Assembly (NCBI RefSeq): GCF_013114625.1
Contig: NZ_VTXD01000014.1
Span: forward strand, 85,726 to 149,725
Direction of reading: 5' to 3'
Origin: Vibrio sp. 99-70-13A1
Lineage (GTDB): Bacteria > Pseudomonadota > Gammaproteobacteria > Enterobacterales > Vibrionaceae
Length of the DNA stretch: 64,000 nucleotides
Below, piece after piece: positions 30,938 through 39,294 of this stretch (positions are counted from its first letter, which is position 1; the number at the start of each line of letters is the position of its first letter). A model generated the notes under the pieces. It was not told the DNA's origin and did not search any database. It worked only from the letters and a program-made list of their open reading frames with translations. The translations under genes and the position numbers were made by a program.

Positions 30938-30964
30938 TTGCCAAAATAAAATCACAAAGTATTA

Positions 30965-30983
30965 TAGTTAGCCATGCTAACTA
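30965..30983. promoter_or_regulatory. MarR-type operator before the marR gene
   Basis: Perfect 19-bp palindrome TAGTTAGC-CAT-GCTAACTA, over a TTATAG-like -10 and 12 bases before the regulator start. A near-identical copy lies at 31424. Confidence 0.75.
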
Positions 30984-30995
30984 ATAGGGTTGTTT

Positions 30996-31403
30996 ATGTT
31001 AACGTCTAACTTAGAAAAAATAGAACGTTTTGCTGCTAAGGTTTGGCGAATTCATAGTAAAGAGGATCCCATTAATCAGCTGAGCTTTAATGAGTACGAT
31101 TATCTTAAAGTGATTCAACTGGCTCCAGAGCCAATCCGCTTAACAGATTTAGCGATGAAAATGGAAGTGACAAAGCCTTCTGCCACCAATATGGTGCAGC
31201 GTTTAGAACGTAAAGGGTTGGTACAACGGAAAGTGTGTACTGAAGACTCTCGAGCGAAGCGAATTGAGTTAACGGAAAAAGCTGAGATAGGTTTACAAGA
31301 AGAAAGCCGTGTATATGGAATTATGTCTAAAGGATTAGAGAAGAAATTGTCGCATGAAGAATTAGAGCAATTAAACCTGCTTTTGACTAAAGCGTTGAAA
31401 TAA
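30996..31403 (+). CDS. MarR-family transcriptional regulator
   Basis: Winged-helix repressor of 135 residues. The recognition region is LTDLAMKMEVTKPSATNMVQRLERKGLV (about 44-70) and the wing carries EDSRAKRIELT. I start at ATG 30996 behind AGGG; the frame also allows a TTG two codons earlier. The palindromes on both its own promoter and the following MATE gene strongly suggest that it represses itself and the exporter, relieved by a small ligand. The ligand is unknown. Confidence 0.9.
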   Translation: MLTSNLEKIERFAAKVWRIHSKEDPINQLSFNEYDYLKVIQLAPEPIRLTDLAMKMEVTKPSATNMVQRLERKGLVQRKVCTEDSRAKRIELTEKAEIGLQEESRVYGIMSKGLEKKLSHEELEQLNLLLTKALK

Positions 31404-31423
31404 ATTTATCTGATTTAAGTAAA

Positions 31424-31442
31424 TAGTTAGCTATGTTAACTA
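31424..31442. promoter_or_regulatory. Second MarR-type operator, before the MATE gene
   Basis: TAGTTAGC-TAT-GTTAACTA: the same 8-3-8 palindrome as at 30965 with one imperfect pair, in the marR-MATE gap. Confidence 0.7.
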
Positions 31443-31505
31443 AATGGATAGCGTACTAACTGCCATTTAAAGAAGACTATATTCTCGGAAATAGAGATAC
31501 CCTTG

Positions 31506-32843
31506 ATGAGTAATTCAATTAACCGCCAGTTTTGGCGATATACAATTCCTACAGTCGCAGCAATGTTGGTTAATGGCTTGTACCAAGTCGTAGATGGCAT
31601 TTTTATTGGTCGATATGTCGGAGCTGATGGCTTAGCCGGAATTAACGTTGCTTGGCCTGTGATCGGAACTATCTTAGGGATAGGGATGATGATTGGCGTG
31701 GGTACGGGCGCTCTGGTTTCAATCAAGCAAGGTGAACAAAAGCCCTTAGAGGCTAAGCAAACTTTAGCCACTGGCTTTTTAATGCTGCTCATACTTGCGC
31801 CTATTGTTGCGACAACATTATGGTTTTTCTCAGATGATTTTTTGGTGTTGCAAGGAGCAAGCGAAAGAGTGCTTGAGCTTGGGGTTCAATATCTTGATAT
31901 CTTAATTGTTGCGAGTGTATTTTCATTAGGGTCCATTGCGATTCCATTTCTATTGCGAAATGACGATAGCCCTAATTTGGCCACAATTTTGATGATTGTC
32001 GGCGCGGTTATCAATATTGTGCTCGACTATATTTTTATTGCTCACTTACAGTGGGAACTTAGAGGTGCTGCGATTGCTACCGGAATCGCTCAAATGACGG
32101 TAACTATCTTAGGCGTAGCATATTTCTTCTCTAAAAGAGCTAAAGTTCGCTTAACGCTTAAGTGTCTAGCTTTACGATTAGAGTTTGTTCCTACCATTCT
32201 GACAATCGGCATATCAAGCTTCTTTATGTATGCCTATGGTTCAATGATGGTCGCAGTACATAATGCATTATTTACTCAATATGGTAGTTCGGTATTGATT
32301 GGTGCTTACGCCATTATTGGCTACATTGTTACTGTTTATTATCTCACGGTAGAAGGTGTGGCGAATGGCATGCAGCCATTAATGAGTTATAACTATGGAG
32401 CTAAGAACCCCGAAAATATGCGTAAGCTGCTTAATATCGCAATGATAACGTCTGTCGTTGGTGGTTTGGTGTTTGTGATCGTATTGAATATCTTCCCTTA
32501 TCAGGCGGTGTCTGTATTTAACTCGAATAACAATGAGCTTATTGAAGGGGCTGTTCTAGGGTTAAGATTACACATGTTTGCTTTGTTCCTCGATGGCTTT
32601 TTAGTGGTAGCTGCGGCTTATTATCAATCGGTGAACCGTGGAAGTAAGGCGATGTTTGTGACTATCGGCAATATGCTGATCCAGCTGCCATTCTTGTATC
32701 TACTTCCTAAAGTCTGGGGGCTAACTGGTGTATGGATTGCGTACCCAATCTCAAATATTGCACTGAGCTTAGTAGTGATCGTAATGCTACTCAAAGATGT
32801 TAAGAAGCTAAACCCACCGTCAGAGCAACCTGTGGTGGCATAG
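31506..32843 (+). CDS. MATE-family multidrug/metabolite exporter
   Basis: Inner-membrane cation-coupled exporter. It has 445 residues with about 12 hydrophobic segments in two MATE halves (GLYQVVDGIFIGRYVGADGLAGINVAWP near residues 21-48). ATG 31506 is used; TTG one codon earlier is possible. It lies 102 bases after the marR gene with its own operator copy, so the regulator probably controls it. It belongs to the DinF/VmrA-like branch by appearance; substrate unknown. A terminator follows. Confidence 0.9.
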   Translation: MSNSINRQFWRYTIPTVAAMLVNGLYQVVDGIFIGRYVGADGLAGINVAWPVIGTILGIGMMIGVGTGALVSIKQGEQKPLEAKQTLATGFLMLLILAPIVATTLWFFSDDFLVLQGASERVLELGVQYLDILIVASVFSLGSIAIPFLLRNDDSPNLATILMIVGAVINIVLDYIFIAHLQWELRGAAIATGIAQMTVTILGVAYFFSKRAKVRLTLKCLALRLEFVPTILTIGISSFFMYAYGSMMVAVHNALFTQYGSSVLIGAYAIIGYIVTVYYLTVEGVANGMQPLMSYNYGAKNPENMRKLLNIAMITSVVGGLVFVIVLNIFPYQAVSVFNSNNNELIEGAVLGLRLHMFALFLDGFLVVAAAYYQSVNRGSKAMFVTIGNMLIQLPFLYLLPKVWGLTGVWIAYPISNIALSLVVIVMLLKDVKKLNPPSEQPVVA

Positions 32844-32876
32844 GTATTCTAGTGTGGGTTCTCTATAAATAGAAAC

Positions 32877-32903
32877 AGGTCTAGCGTTTGCTAGACCTTT
32901 TTT
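32877..32903 (+). terminator. Terminator of the MATE gene
   Basis: AGGTCTAGC-GTTT-GCTAGACCT hairpin with a T-run, between convergent genes. Confidence 0.92.
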
Positions 32904-32937
32904 ATGATATCGAACGAGTGTAAAGTTATAGTGGCTT

Positions 32938-33816
32938 CTAGATATTCTTAACGTTTAAGCCCGCTAATTGGTGCCAATAACCGTTACATTGTCTATTTGA
33001 AATGGGTTGAGGCTTTAAGCCTTGCTCATTCGCTTTGAACTTTTCAACTTCAGAGAATGTGTCGACACCTAATGGGCTAAGTCGGACCACATCAACTAAG
33101 TCATTCATGCTCGGCAAGTCATTCACTAAGTTATAGCAGTAGCCAGACTGAGTTTGAATACCGTTTAAGTTAAATACGGATTGCCCTTCTTGGCTGTCTA
33201 CTTGTAAGCCTGTTGGGTACTTAATACAGCAAGTTTCACAGTCATCTTTCGCTTTGTTCTCTGCACGGGCGGTAAAGCAACGTGCAGAATAAGCTAAAGG
33301 TAAATAGCCATGACTGAACACTTCTACTTCGAATTCATTACGAATATTTAGCTCTTCGCATTGCGTCATTACATTGCTTAGCCATTCGCGAGAAAGTTCA
33401 ACAGGCATGCACCAGCGAGTCATTCCTTGCTTTAAAAATAGGTTTAACGTATGAGCGTTATAAGTATTTACAGCCGGACCGACAACAAAAGGCACTTTGC
33501 TTTCACTAGCCAGTTGGATTGCAGAAACATCATTCGCTTCAATAGCAAAGTCACCATTATCGATGTACTTCTTCATGATGTTTACTTCACTTGGTGCTTC
33601 TAACAGTGCCATCGTCGATAAGACGACCTGTTTACCGGTAGATGATAAATCTTTAGCGATATCAAGCCAGTGTTTAGTTTTCATTTCACGACGTTTCGAA
33701 CAAACCGATTCACCAAGATAAATAATATCCGCTGAACTGTTTTTCGCTTGTTCGTAAAAACTTTCCACATCTTGTTTTGGCCAAAAATATAGTAGAGGCC
33801 CTAATGCGTACTTCAT
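32938..33816 (-). CDS. ubiV: O2-independent ubiquinone hydroxylation protein UbiV
   Basis: Peptidase U32-like 4Fe-4S protein that with UbiU hydroxylates the ubiquinone ring without oxygen. It has 292 residues, equal to the E. coli protein. The cluster ligands C39, C180, C193 and C197 are all present. I start at ATG 33816; the ATG four codons upstream is part of the GGAG ribosome site (ATGGAGAATTCT). It is 19 bases after ubiU and in the same operon. Confidence 0.95.
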   Translation of the reverse strand: MKYALGPLLYFWPKQDVESFYEQAKNSSADIIYLGESVCSKRREMKTKHWLDIAKDLSSTGKQVVLSTMALLEAPSEVNIMKKYIDNGDFAIEANDVSAIQLASESKVPFVVGPAVNTYNAHTLNLFLKQGMTRWCMPVELSREWLSNVMTQCEELNIRNEFEVEVFSHGYLPLAYSARCFTARAENKAKDDCETCCIKYPTGLQVDSQEGQSVFNLNGIQTQSGYCYNLVNDLPSMNDLVDVVRLSPLGVDTFSEVEKFKANEQGLKPQPISNRQCNGYWHQLAGLNVKNI

Positions 33817-33835
33817 AGAATTCTCCATCTATTTA

Positions 33836-34849
33836 TTATTGCCATTTACGGTGGTAAGCACCCAGAGTTGTTTGAGTACCTTCAGATACATTAGCCAGCG
33901 CAGCGTTCCAAGAAGGCTCCACATGATATTGTTCTGGGTTCGCTAAGTAACGGTCAATCGCAGCGCGCCATGTTCTAGTTACCTGTTCAACATAAGCAGG
34001 GCTACGCTGGCGTCCTTCAATCTTCACTGAAGCAACATTTGCAGCAAAAAGCTCAGGCACCATGGATAAGGTGTTTAGACTCGTTGGCTCTTCTAATGCA
34101 TGATAACGCTTACGTTCGCCATCAATGTTCGCATCAAAGCGTCCTTTACAAAGTGTCGGGTAACCTGCATTTTCGCCTGCGACATATTTATCAATTAATA
34201 TTTCATTTAAACGGGATTCTAACCCTGATTCGGTTTCTTGCCAGCGTACATATTTTGCAGGTGAGCAAGCACCAACAGTATTAGGTGATTCACCGGTCAT
34301 GTACGAAGAAAGGTAGCATCGACCTTCAGCCATAATACAAAGGCTGCCAAATGCGAAAACTTCAAGTTCAACGTCAGAAGTGATATTACGAGAAAGTTGT
34401 TTTACTTGATGTATTGATAGTACGCGAGGCAGTACCACTCGTTTTACATTGAAGTTTTGCTTGTAGAAGTCTATCGCAGCAATGTTAGTCGCGGATGCTT
34501 GAACGGATAAATGCAGTTCAAGATCAGGGTATTTGTTGGCTGCATATTCTAACACGGCAATGTCCGCAACGATCAGTGCATCAACACCAAGTGCGGCTGC
34601 ATTATCGACAGCGTTCGTCCAGCGTTCAAATCCATTGGGATGAGCAAAAGTGTTGAGTGCAACGTGGATTTTTTTGTTTCGGTCATGGACATATTGAACA
34701 GCACGGTCCAGCTTTTTTCCGGCAAAATTCAAGCCAGCAAAATGGCGAGCGTTAGTATCATCTTTGAATCCGATATAAACCGCATCTGCACCACAATCAA
34801 TTGCTGTTTTTAAAGCAGGTAAGTTGCCTGCTGGGCATAGAAGTTCCAT
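33836..34849 (-). CDS. ubiU: O2-independent ubiquinone hydroxylation protein UbiU
   Basis: U32-family 4Fe-4S partner of UbiV. It has 337 residues. Cluster cysteines C171, C178, C195 and C234 match the spacing of the E. coli ligands. The N-terminus MELLCPAGNLPALKTAIDCG is typical. First gene of the ubiUV operon; allows ubiquinone synthesis under anoxia, useful for nitrate or other anaerobic respiration. In E. coli ubiT is directly divergent; here a GGDEF-EAL gene separates them. Confidence 0.95.
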   Translation of the reverse strand: MELLCPAGNLPALKTAIDCGADAVYIGFKDDTNARHFAGLNFAGKKLDRAVQYVHDRNKKIHVALNTFAHPNGFERWTNAVDNAAALGVDALIVADIAVLEYAANKYPDLELHLSVQASATNIAAIDFYKQNFNVKRVVLPRVLSIHQVKQLSRNITSDVELEVFAFGSLCIMAEGRCYLSSYMTGESPNTVGACSPAKYVRWQETESGLESRLNEILIDKYVAGENAGYPTLCKGRFDANIDGERKRYHALEEPTSLNTLSMVPELFAANVASVKIEGRQRSPAYVEQVTRTWRAAIDRYLANPEQYHVEPSWNAALANVSEGTQTTLGAYHRKWQ

Positions 34850-34993
34850 TTGCTTGATACCAATAGGATGAAATTGAAGCGAGCATTTTATGAAGAATTA
34901 TGAATACCATAATTGATGTGGGGCAGGTTTAGATGGATAAATCGAGTTTTACTCAATAAGGAGTAGTTGAGGTTGGTGATTTAAATGAGGAAA

Positions 34994-37033
34994 TTAGTTT
35001 TTATGGCGGCGATTTTGTGCAAATAACTCTTCAACTTCTTCTTTTGGTTGAGGTCGATAAAAATGAAACCCTTGGATAGAACTGCAATTCAGATTCGAAA
35101 GAAGTGTGGCTTGCTCGCGAGTTTCTACCCCTTCAGCTACCACCGTTAAATCGAGAGATTTACCTAAATTGATGATGTTTTCTATCACTGTTACTTGTTT
35201 AGGTAGAGTGTCGACATTCATGATGAATGCTCGGTCGATTTTTAGCTCATCAATTGGGAAGCGAGCTAAATAGGATAATGAAGAATAACCAGTACCGAAA
35301 TCATCAATTGAAAGGGCAAACCCTAACTTCTTAATAGCATTAAGCATTTGTAACGTATGATCACTATCACTCATCACTGCACTTTCAGTTAATTCAAACG
35401 TTATTGCGCTCGGATCAAGCTCAGTAGTGCGGAGCAGCTTCTCCATGTAATCGATTAATTTTGGGTTTCCAAACTGCTCAGGTGATAAGTTTATGGCGAC
35501 TCTGCCTGGCAATATTCCCTGTGTTTTCCAGCGTTTAACCGTGGTGAATACGTCACGCATAACGACTCGACCTAAGTGTTCGATTAAACCTGCGCGTTCA
35601 GCTACCGGGATAAATGCCGCAGGGCTAATATAGCCTTCTACTGGGTGTTTCCAGCGAACTAAGGCTTCTGCTCCGTTGATAGTAAAATCACGAGCATTTA
35701 CTTTAGGTTGATACCACACTTCTAAACCATTTTGCTGAAGTGCTTTTTGCAGTTCAATTTCAAGCCAAAGGCGCATGCGCGCTTCTTTGTTCATTTGGTC
35801 GTTGAATTTGATTAAACGGTTACGCCCACGATCTTTCGCTTCGTACATGGCGGTGTCAGCATTTTGCAATAAAATACGAGCATCTCGACCATCTTGTGGG
35901 AAAGCTACGCTACCAATTGAACAAGCCAGTCTTTTACTAAAATGATGGAGGTCAAATGGTTGATTAATTAGGGAAATAATTCGTTCAGCCAGCATTTCAG
36001 CCATTCGGTCATTTTCTGGCTCAGGTAAAATAACACCAAATTCATCACCGCCTAAATGACCAATAACGGCGTGGCGAGGTAACAATCGCTTAAGGCGTGA
36101 TGAGACTTCTTTAATGACTTTGTCACCAATATGGTGACCGAGAGAATCATTGATATTCTTAAAGTTATCGATGTCTAAGTAGAGCATCACAACGGGTGTA
36201 TTATTTTGGATAAATTGTTCTAATCGCTTGGTAAACCCCACTCGGTTATACAGCTTTGTTAGGCAATCAATGTAAGCATCTTCATTGGTCGTAGTAGAAA
36301 GTTGTTTTGGAGCGTCTTGAGCGTTTTGGATAAGCACTAATTGCGTTGTGTTACCTAAAATTGCTGTTGAATCAGTATGTAACTGAACTTTTCTTTCGAA
36401 GCCACAACGTGCGCCAGTTAAGCAAACCAAACCAGACTCTGAGATTAAAGAGCTAATTTTAGTACTGAATACTGTTTTGGTTTGCTGATCTATAAATAAT
36501 CGCCCTAGCTCTTCACCTATCAATTCAGTGGTTGAGTTAAAGCCAAGAATTCGAGCTGCTGCTGGGTTAGATGACAAAATATAATCATCTTCAACCAGTA
36601 AAAGACCATCAGGCAATAGCTGAGACAGTTTTGTAAATTTGGCTTCTGATTCTTCAAGTGAGCGGATCAACACTTGGTTTTCTGAAGTGTCGATTGCATG
36701 AAATACAATGTATTCCGTTTTATCGTCATTAACGAGAGGGGATAAACTGAAGTGAATACTGGTTTCTAAGTCAGTTTCATTAAGCGTAATTTCTGCTTCA
36801 ATCGTTTCGCCAGAGAAAGCACGATCATAATAAGGTTTTATATGGTTATAGAACTGTTCGCCTAGAGTTTGTCGATCATTCATGCCTACCAATTCATTTT
36901 GGCTTAACCCTGCTATATCACAGTAACGTTCGTTGACCATAAAATAATTATGTTGGTCATCGAGCACCGCAAAGAAGAATGGGCTGTTTGATGTGAATTT
37001 TTCAAACCAATGCTGTAATTGCTGGGGAGGCAT
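34994..37033 (-). CDS. PAS-PAS-GGDEF-EAL c-di-GMP turnover protein
   Basis: Predicted soluble diguanylate cyclase/phosphodiesterase of 679 residues. A PAS domain is at about 12-120 (SPFFFAVLDDQHNYFMVNERYCDIAG), a second PAS at about 130-240, GGDEF at about 260-420 with an intact GGDEF in LGGDEFGVILPE, and EAL at about 435-675 with EALVRW, FELTESAVM, DDFGTGYSS and AEGVE. Both active sites look complete, so the net activity is unclear. Start ATG 37033 (or TTG 37036); no strong RBS. It sits between ubiUV and ubiT, facing the same way as ubiUV. Confidence 0.9.
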   Translation of the reverse strand: MPPQQLQHWFEKFTSNSPFFFAVLDDQHNYFMVNERYCDIAGLSQNELVGMNDRQTLGEQFYNHIKPYYDRAFSGETIEAEITLNETDLETSIHFSLSPLVNDDKTEYIVFHAIDTSENQVLIRSLEESEAKFTKLSQLLPDGLLLVEDDYILSSNPAAARILGFNSTTELIGEELGRLFIDQQTKTVFSTKISSLISESGLVCLTGARCGFERKVQLHTDSTAILGNTTQLVLIQNAQDAPKQLSTTTNEDAYIDCLTKLYNRVGFTKRLEQFIQNNTPVVMLYLDIDNFKNINDSLGHHIGDKVIKEVSSRLKRLLPRHAVIGHLGGDEFGVILPEPENDRMAEMLAERIISLINQPFDLHHFSKRLACSIGSVAFPQDGRDARILLQNADTAMYEAKDRGRNRLIKFNDQMNKEARMRLWLEIELQKALQQNGLEVWYQPKVNARDFTINGAEALVRWKHPVEGYISPAAFIPVAERAGLIEHLGRVVMRDVFTTVKRWKTQGILPGRVAINLSPEQFGNPKLIDYMEKLLRTTELDPSAITFELTESAVMSDSDHTLQMLNAIKKLGFALSIDDFGTGYSSLSYLARFPIDELKIDRAFIMNVDTLPKQVTVIENIINLGKSLDLTVVAEGVETREQATLLSNLNCSSIQGFHFYRPQPKEEVEELFAQNRRHKN

Positions 37034-37248
37034 CAAAGTACTACCAATTCTCCAAAAGGTTGCACACTCACAGTAGGTGAATGCTTGTAACCATATCTCT
37101 ACTAACTAATAGTTCTAACTATAACTGTGATTTTCAGGATATTAAAGCCGAGTAGCAAAGAGAAATTAATTGATACACAACAGTAATAGAGGCTAACACA
37201 TCATTTATGATGGTTTCATTGTTATTGTTTAAGTTACGGATAAGTCAC

Positions 37249-37776
37249 GTGATACACAAGATTCGCACTCAACTAGTTCAAAATGCCGCATCAATTTTGC
37301 GATCCCCAGTCCAGTTATTGCCTAAATCAGTACAAAAAAAAGCCTTGCTTGAGGGGCTGAAAACCGTCTTCCAAGAAGCCTTAGAAGATGGCGACTTTGA
37401 ATTCCTTGAGGATAAGTGGCTGAAAGTTTCTATAAAAGACATGGGGCTAAGTTGGTGTATTAGTTACCAAAATGAAAAGCTTATCGTTGCTGATAAAGAA
37501 GTGGCAGAAGATGTAAGCTTTAGCGGTAACTTAAATGATCTTGTACTTATTGCTGGTCGAAAAGAAGATCCGGATACTTTATTTTTCCAACGACGTCTTT
37601 CTATTGAAGGAGATACCGAACTGGGATTAGAAGTGAAAAACCTAATGGACAGTGTAGATTTAGAGTTACTTCCCGCTCCTATGAAAATGTTATTAAATCA
37701 ATTAGCTGATTTTGTGCAGAAGGGAGTACAATCGCCTCATACACAAAATGAGGTAATAAATGCTTATTCGAACTGA
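37249..37776 (+). CDS. ubiT: Ubiquinone anaerobic biosynthesis accessory factor UbiT
   Basis: SCP2-fold lipid-binding protein needed with UbiU/V for O2-independent ubiquinone synthesis. The conserved block RKEDPDTLFFQRRLSIEGDTELGLEVKNLMD is seen (quoted in part: DPDTLFFQRRL). I choose the GTG at 37249, giving 175 residues as in E. coli (174); an ATG at 37207 would add 14 hydrophobic residues without homology. The 3' end overlaps the next GNAT gene by 17 bases. Confidence 0.9.
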   Translation: MIHKIRTQLVQNAASILRSPVQLLPKSVQKKALLEGLKTVFQEALEDGDFEFLEDKWLKVSIKDMGLSWCISYQNEKLIVADKEVAEDVSFSGNLNDLVLIAGRKEDPDTLFFQRRLSIEGDTELGLEVKNLMDSVDLELLPAPMKMLLNQLADFVQKGVQSPHTQNEVINAYSN

Positions 37777-38263
37777 AGCACCCGCTGATATTTTAGCGAT
37801 AGACCGCCTACTTAAGTCAGTATTTGAAACCGATGCGGAAGCCAAATTGGTTATGAGCCTGCGTGAAAATAGTCACTTAACGTTATCGTTGGTGGCTTGT
37901 TCTGATGAAGGTGAGGTGATCGGTCATACTATGTTTAGCCCTGTGATGTTGGATGGTACTGATCACAACTGGCAAGGCTTAGCGCCTTTAGCTGTAAAAG
38001 AAGAGTTCAGAAAACAAGGCATTGGTGAAATTTTAGTTAAAGAAGGTTTATCTTCTTTACATGAATTTGGTTACCCAGCTTGTGTTGTGCTTGGCGACCC
38101 GAATTACTACTCTCGTATGGGGTTTAAATCTGCCAGTCAGTTTGATCTGACTTGCGCTTGGGAAGCTCCTGCAGGTGCGTTTCAGGCTGTAGAGCTTGCT
38201 TCTGGAGCTTTTGACGAACATAGCGGTGTTATTGAATATTGCCCTGAGTTTAACGAACTGTAG
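37760..38263 (+). CDS. yhbS: GNAT-family N-acetyltransferase, YhbS-like
   Basis: Acetyl-CoA-dependent transferase of 167 residues, the same length as E. coli YhbS. Motif A is seen in LAPLAVKEEFRKQGIGEILVKEG (R/Q-x-x-G-x-G near residues 84-90), followed by VVLGDPNYYSRMGF. Translationally coupled to ubiT by overlap, the same neighbourhood as in E. coli. Substrate unknown. A terminator follows. Confidence 0.88.
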   Translation: MLIRTEAPADILAIDRLLKSVFETDAEAKLVMSLRENSHLTLSLVACSDEGEVIGHTMFSPVMLDGTDHNWQGLAPLAVKEEFRKQGIGEILVKEGLSSLHEFGYPACVVLGDPNYYSRMGFKSASQFDLTCAWEAPAGAFQAVELASGAFDEHSGVIEYCPEFNEL

Positions 38264-38290
38264 TACTTGAATTAGATGCATTGACAGAAT

Positions 38291-38318
38291 AAAGGAGCTT
38301 GATGCTCCTTTATTTTTT
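38291..38318 (+). terminator. Terminator of ubiT-yhbS
   Basis: AAAGGAGC / GCTCCTTT stem with a T-run (T-rich to 38318). Confidence 0.88.
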
Positions 38319-38352
38319 GTTAGTATCGGCGTCGTTCTATAAAGGGTTATTT

Positions 38353-38763
38353 ATGGCAAACACATCATCACCAGTACAATCTCAATATTTGCACGAAATG
38401 GGCATAGACCAATGGGAGCTTATTCATCCAGAGCGGTTAACTGGATACCAAGCTGATCTCACGGTTTTACCTGAAGGCTGCAAGTTACTGTTGGTTTCTG
38501 ATGAGAAGCCAGAAGGTAAGTTAGCTGAGATGTTTGAGCGTGTCTTAAAAAGTATCAAGCTAGATTTATCTCAAGCCTTGTATATACCTTCCGACCAATT
38601 CACTTCTGTTGAGAGCAATAGGGTAGATTGGGTATGGTTTGCTGGTTGTTCACCTTCAATAGAACTAGACGCTAAAATACTTCAGTCTCCTTTATTATCT
38701 GATATTGATGGTAATAACCAACATCGCCGCGATCTGTGGCAACAAATTTGTGCTTATGACTAA
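38353..38763 (+). CDS. holD: DNA polymerase III subunit psi
   Basis: Links the clamp loader to SSB through chi in the replicase. It has 136 residues, near the E. coli 137. Conserved YLHEMGIDQWELIHPERLTGY at the N-terminus and WVWFAGC in the middle. I start at ATG 38353 with AAAGGG upstream, rejecting the in-frame extension into the yhbS terminator. It overlaps rimI by 8 bases, the usual holD-rimI operon. Confidence 0.92.
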   Translation: MANTSSPVQSQYLHEMGIDQWELIHPERLTGYQADLTVLPEGCKLLLVSDEKPEGKLAEMFERVLKSIKLDLSQALYIPSDQFTSVESNRVDWVWFAGCSPSIELDAKILQSPLLSDIDGNNQHRRDLWQQICAYD

Positions 38764-39226
38764 CCAACCTGCTGTAAATCAAACTCAATTGTTACCGATG
38801 TCTGAACTACATTTAGACTCGGTTTGGCGGATAGAACAAGCCGCTCATTCACATCCTTGGTCTGAAACTATGGTTCGAGACTTGAAGAGCCGTGGGGCAT
38901 GTCATCATGCAATGCTTGTTAATGATGAAGTCGTTGGCTATTTCTTTGCTCAGAATATTGTTGGGGAAGTAACTTTATTGAACATTGCTGTTGACCCAAC
39001 AGAGCAAGGTAAAGGTTATGGTAAAGCGTTAATTGAACACTTCCTTGATGTGTGTGAAAAAGCAAAGGCTGAAAGCGCATGGCTTGAAGTCAGAGAAAGC
39101 AACCGCAACGCATTTGGTTTATATGAGTGGGTTGGCTTCAATGAGGTTGACCGCCGTAGGAATTATTACCCAGCGAAGCAAGGCAAAAAAGAAGATGCCA
39201 TTATCATGAGTTACATCTTCTTCTAG
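38756..39226 (+). CDS. rimI: Ribosomal protein S18-alanine N-acetyltransferase
   Basis: GNAT enzyme that acetylates the N-terminal Ala of ribosomal protein S18. It has 156 residues. Motif A is LNIAVDPTEQGKGYGKALIEHF, and ESNRNAFGLYEWVGFNEVDRRRNYYP is the typical C-terminal motif B. ATG 38756 overlaps the holD stop. The end lies just before an 8-bp tandem repeat. Confidence 0.95.
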   Translation: MTNQPAVNQTQLLPMSELHLDSVWRIEQAAHSHPWSETMVRDLKSRGACHHAMLVNDEVVGYFFAQNIVGEVTLLNIAVDPTEQGKGYGKALIEHFLDVCEKAKAESAWLEVRESNRNAFGLYEWVGFNEVDRRRNYYPAKQGKKEDAIIMSYIFF

Positions 39227-39270
39227 AGCTTAATGCTTCTGAAGTAGAACGAGTGAGTAACGCTATCCTC

Positions 39271-39294
39271 ATTAGCTCATTAGCTCATTAGCTC
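39271..39294. repeat. 8-bp tandem repeat (ATTAGCTC), three copies, entering a stop codon
   Basis: Three perfect ATTAGCTC units are followed by degenerate ATTCGTTC. The last units include the minus-strand stop codon (39288-39290) of the GGDEF-EAL gene, whose final Met-Ser-stop is encoded by the repeat. Confidence 0.85.
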
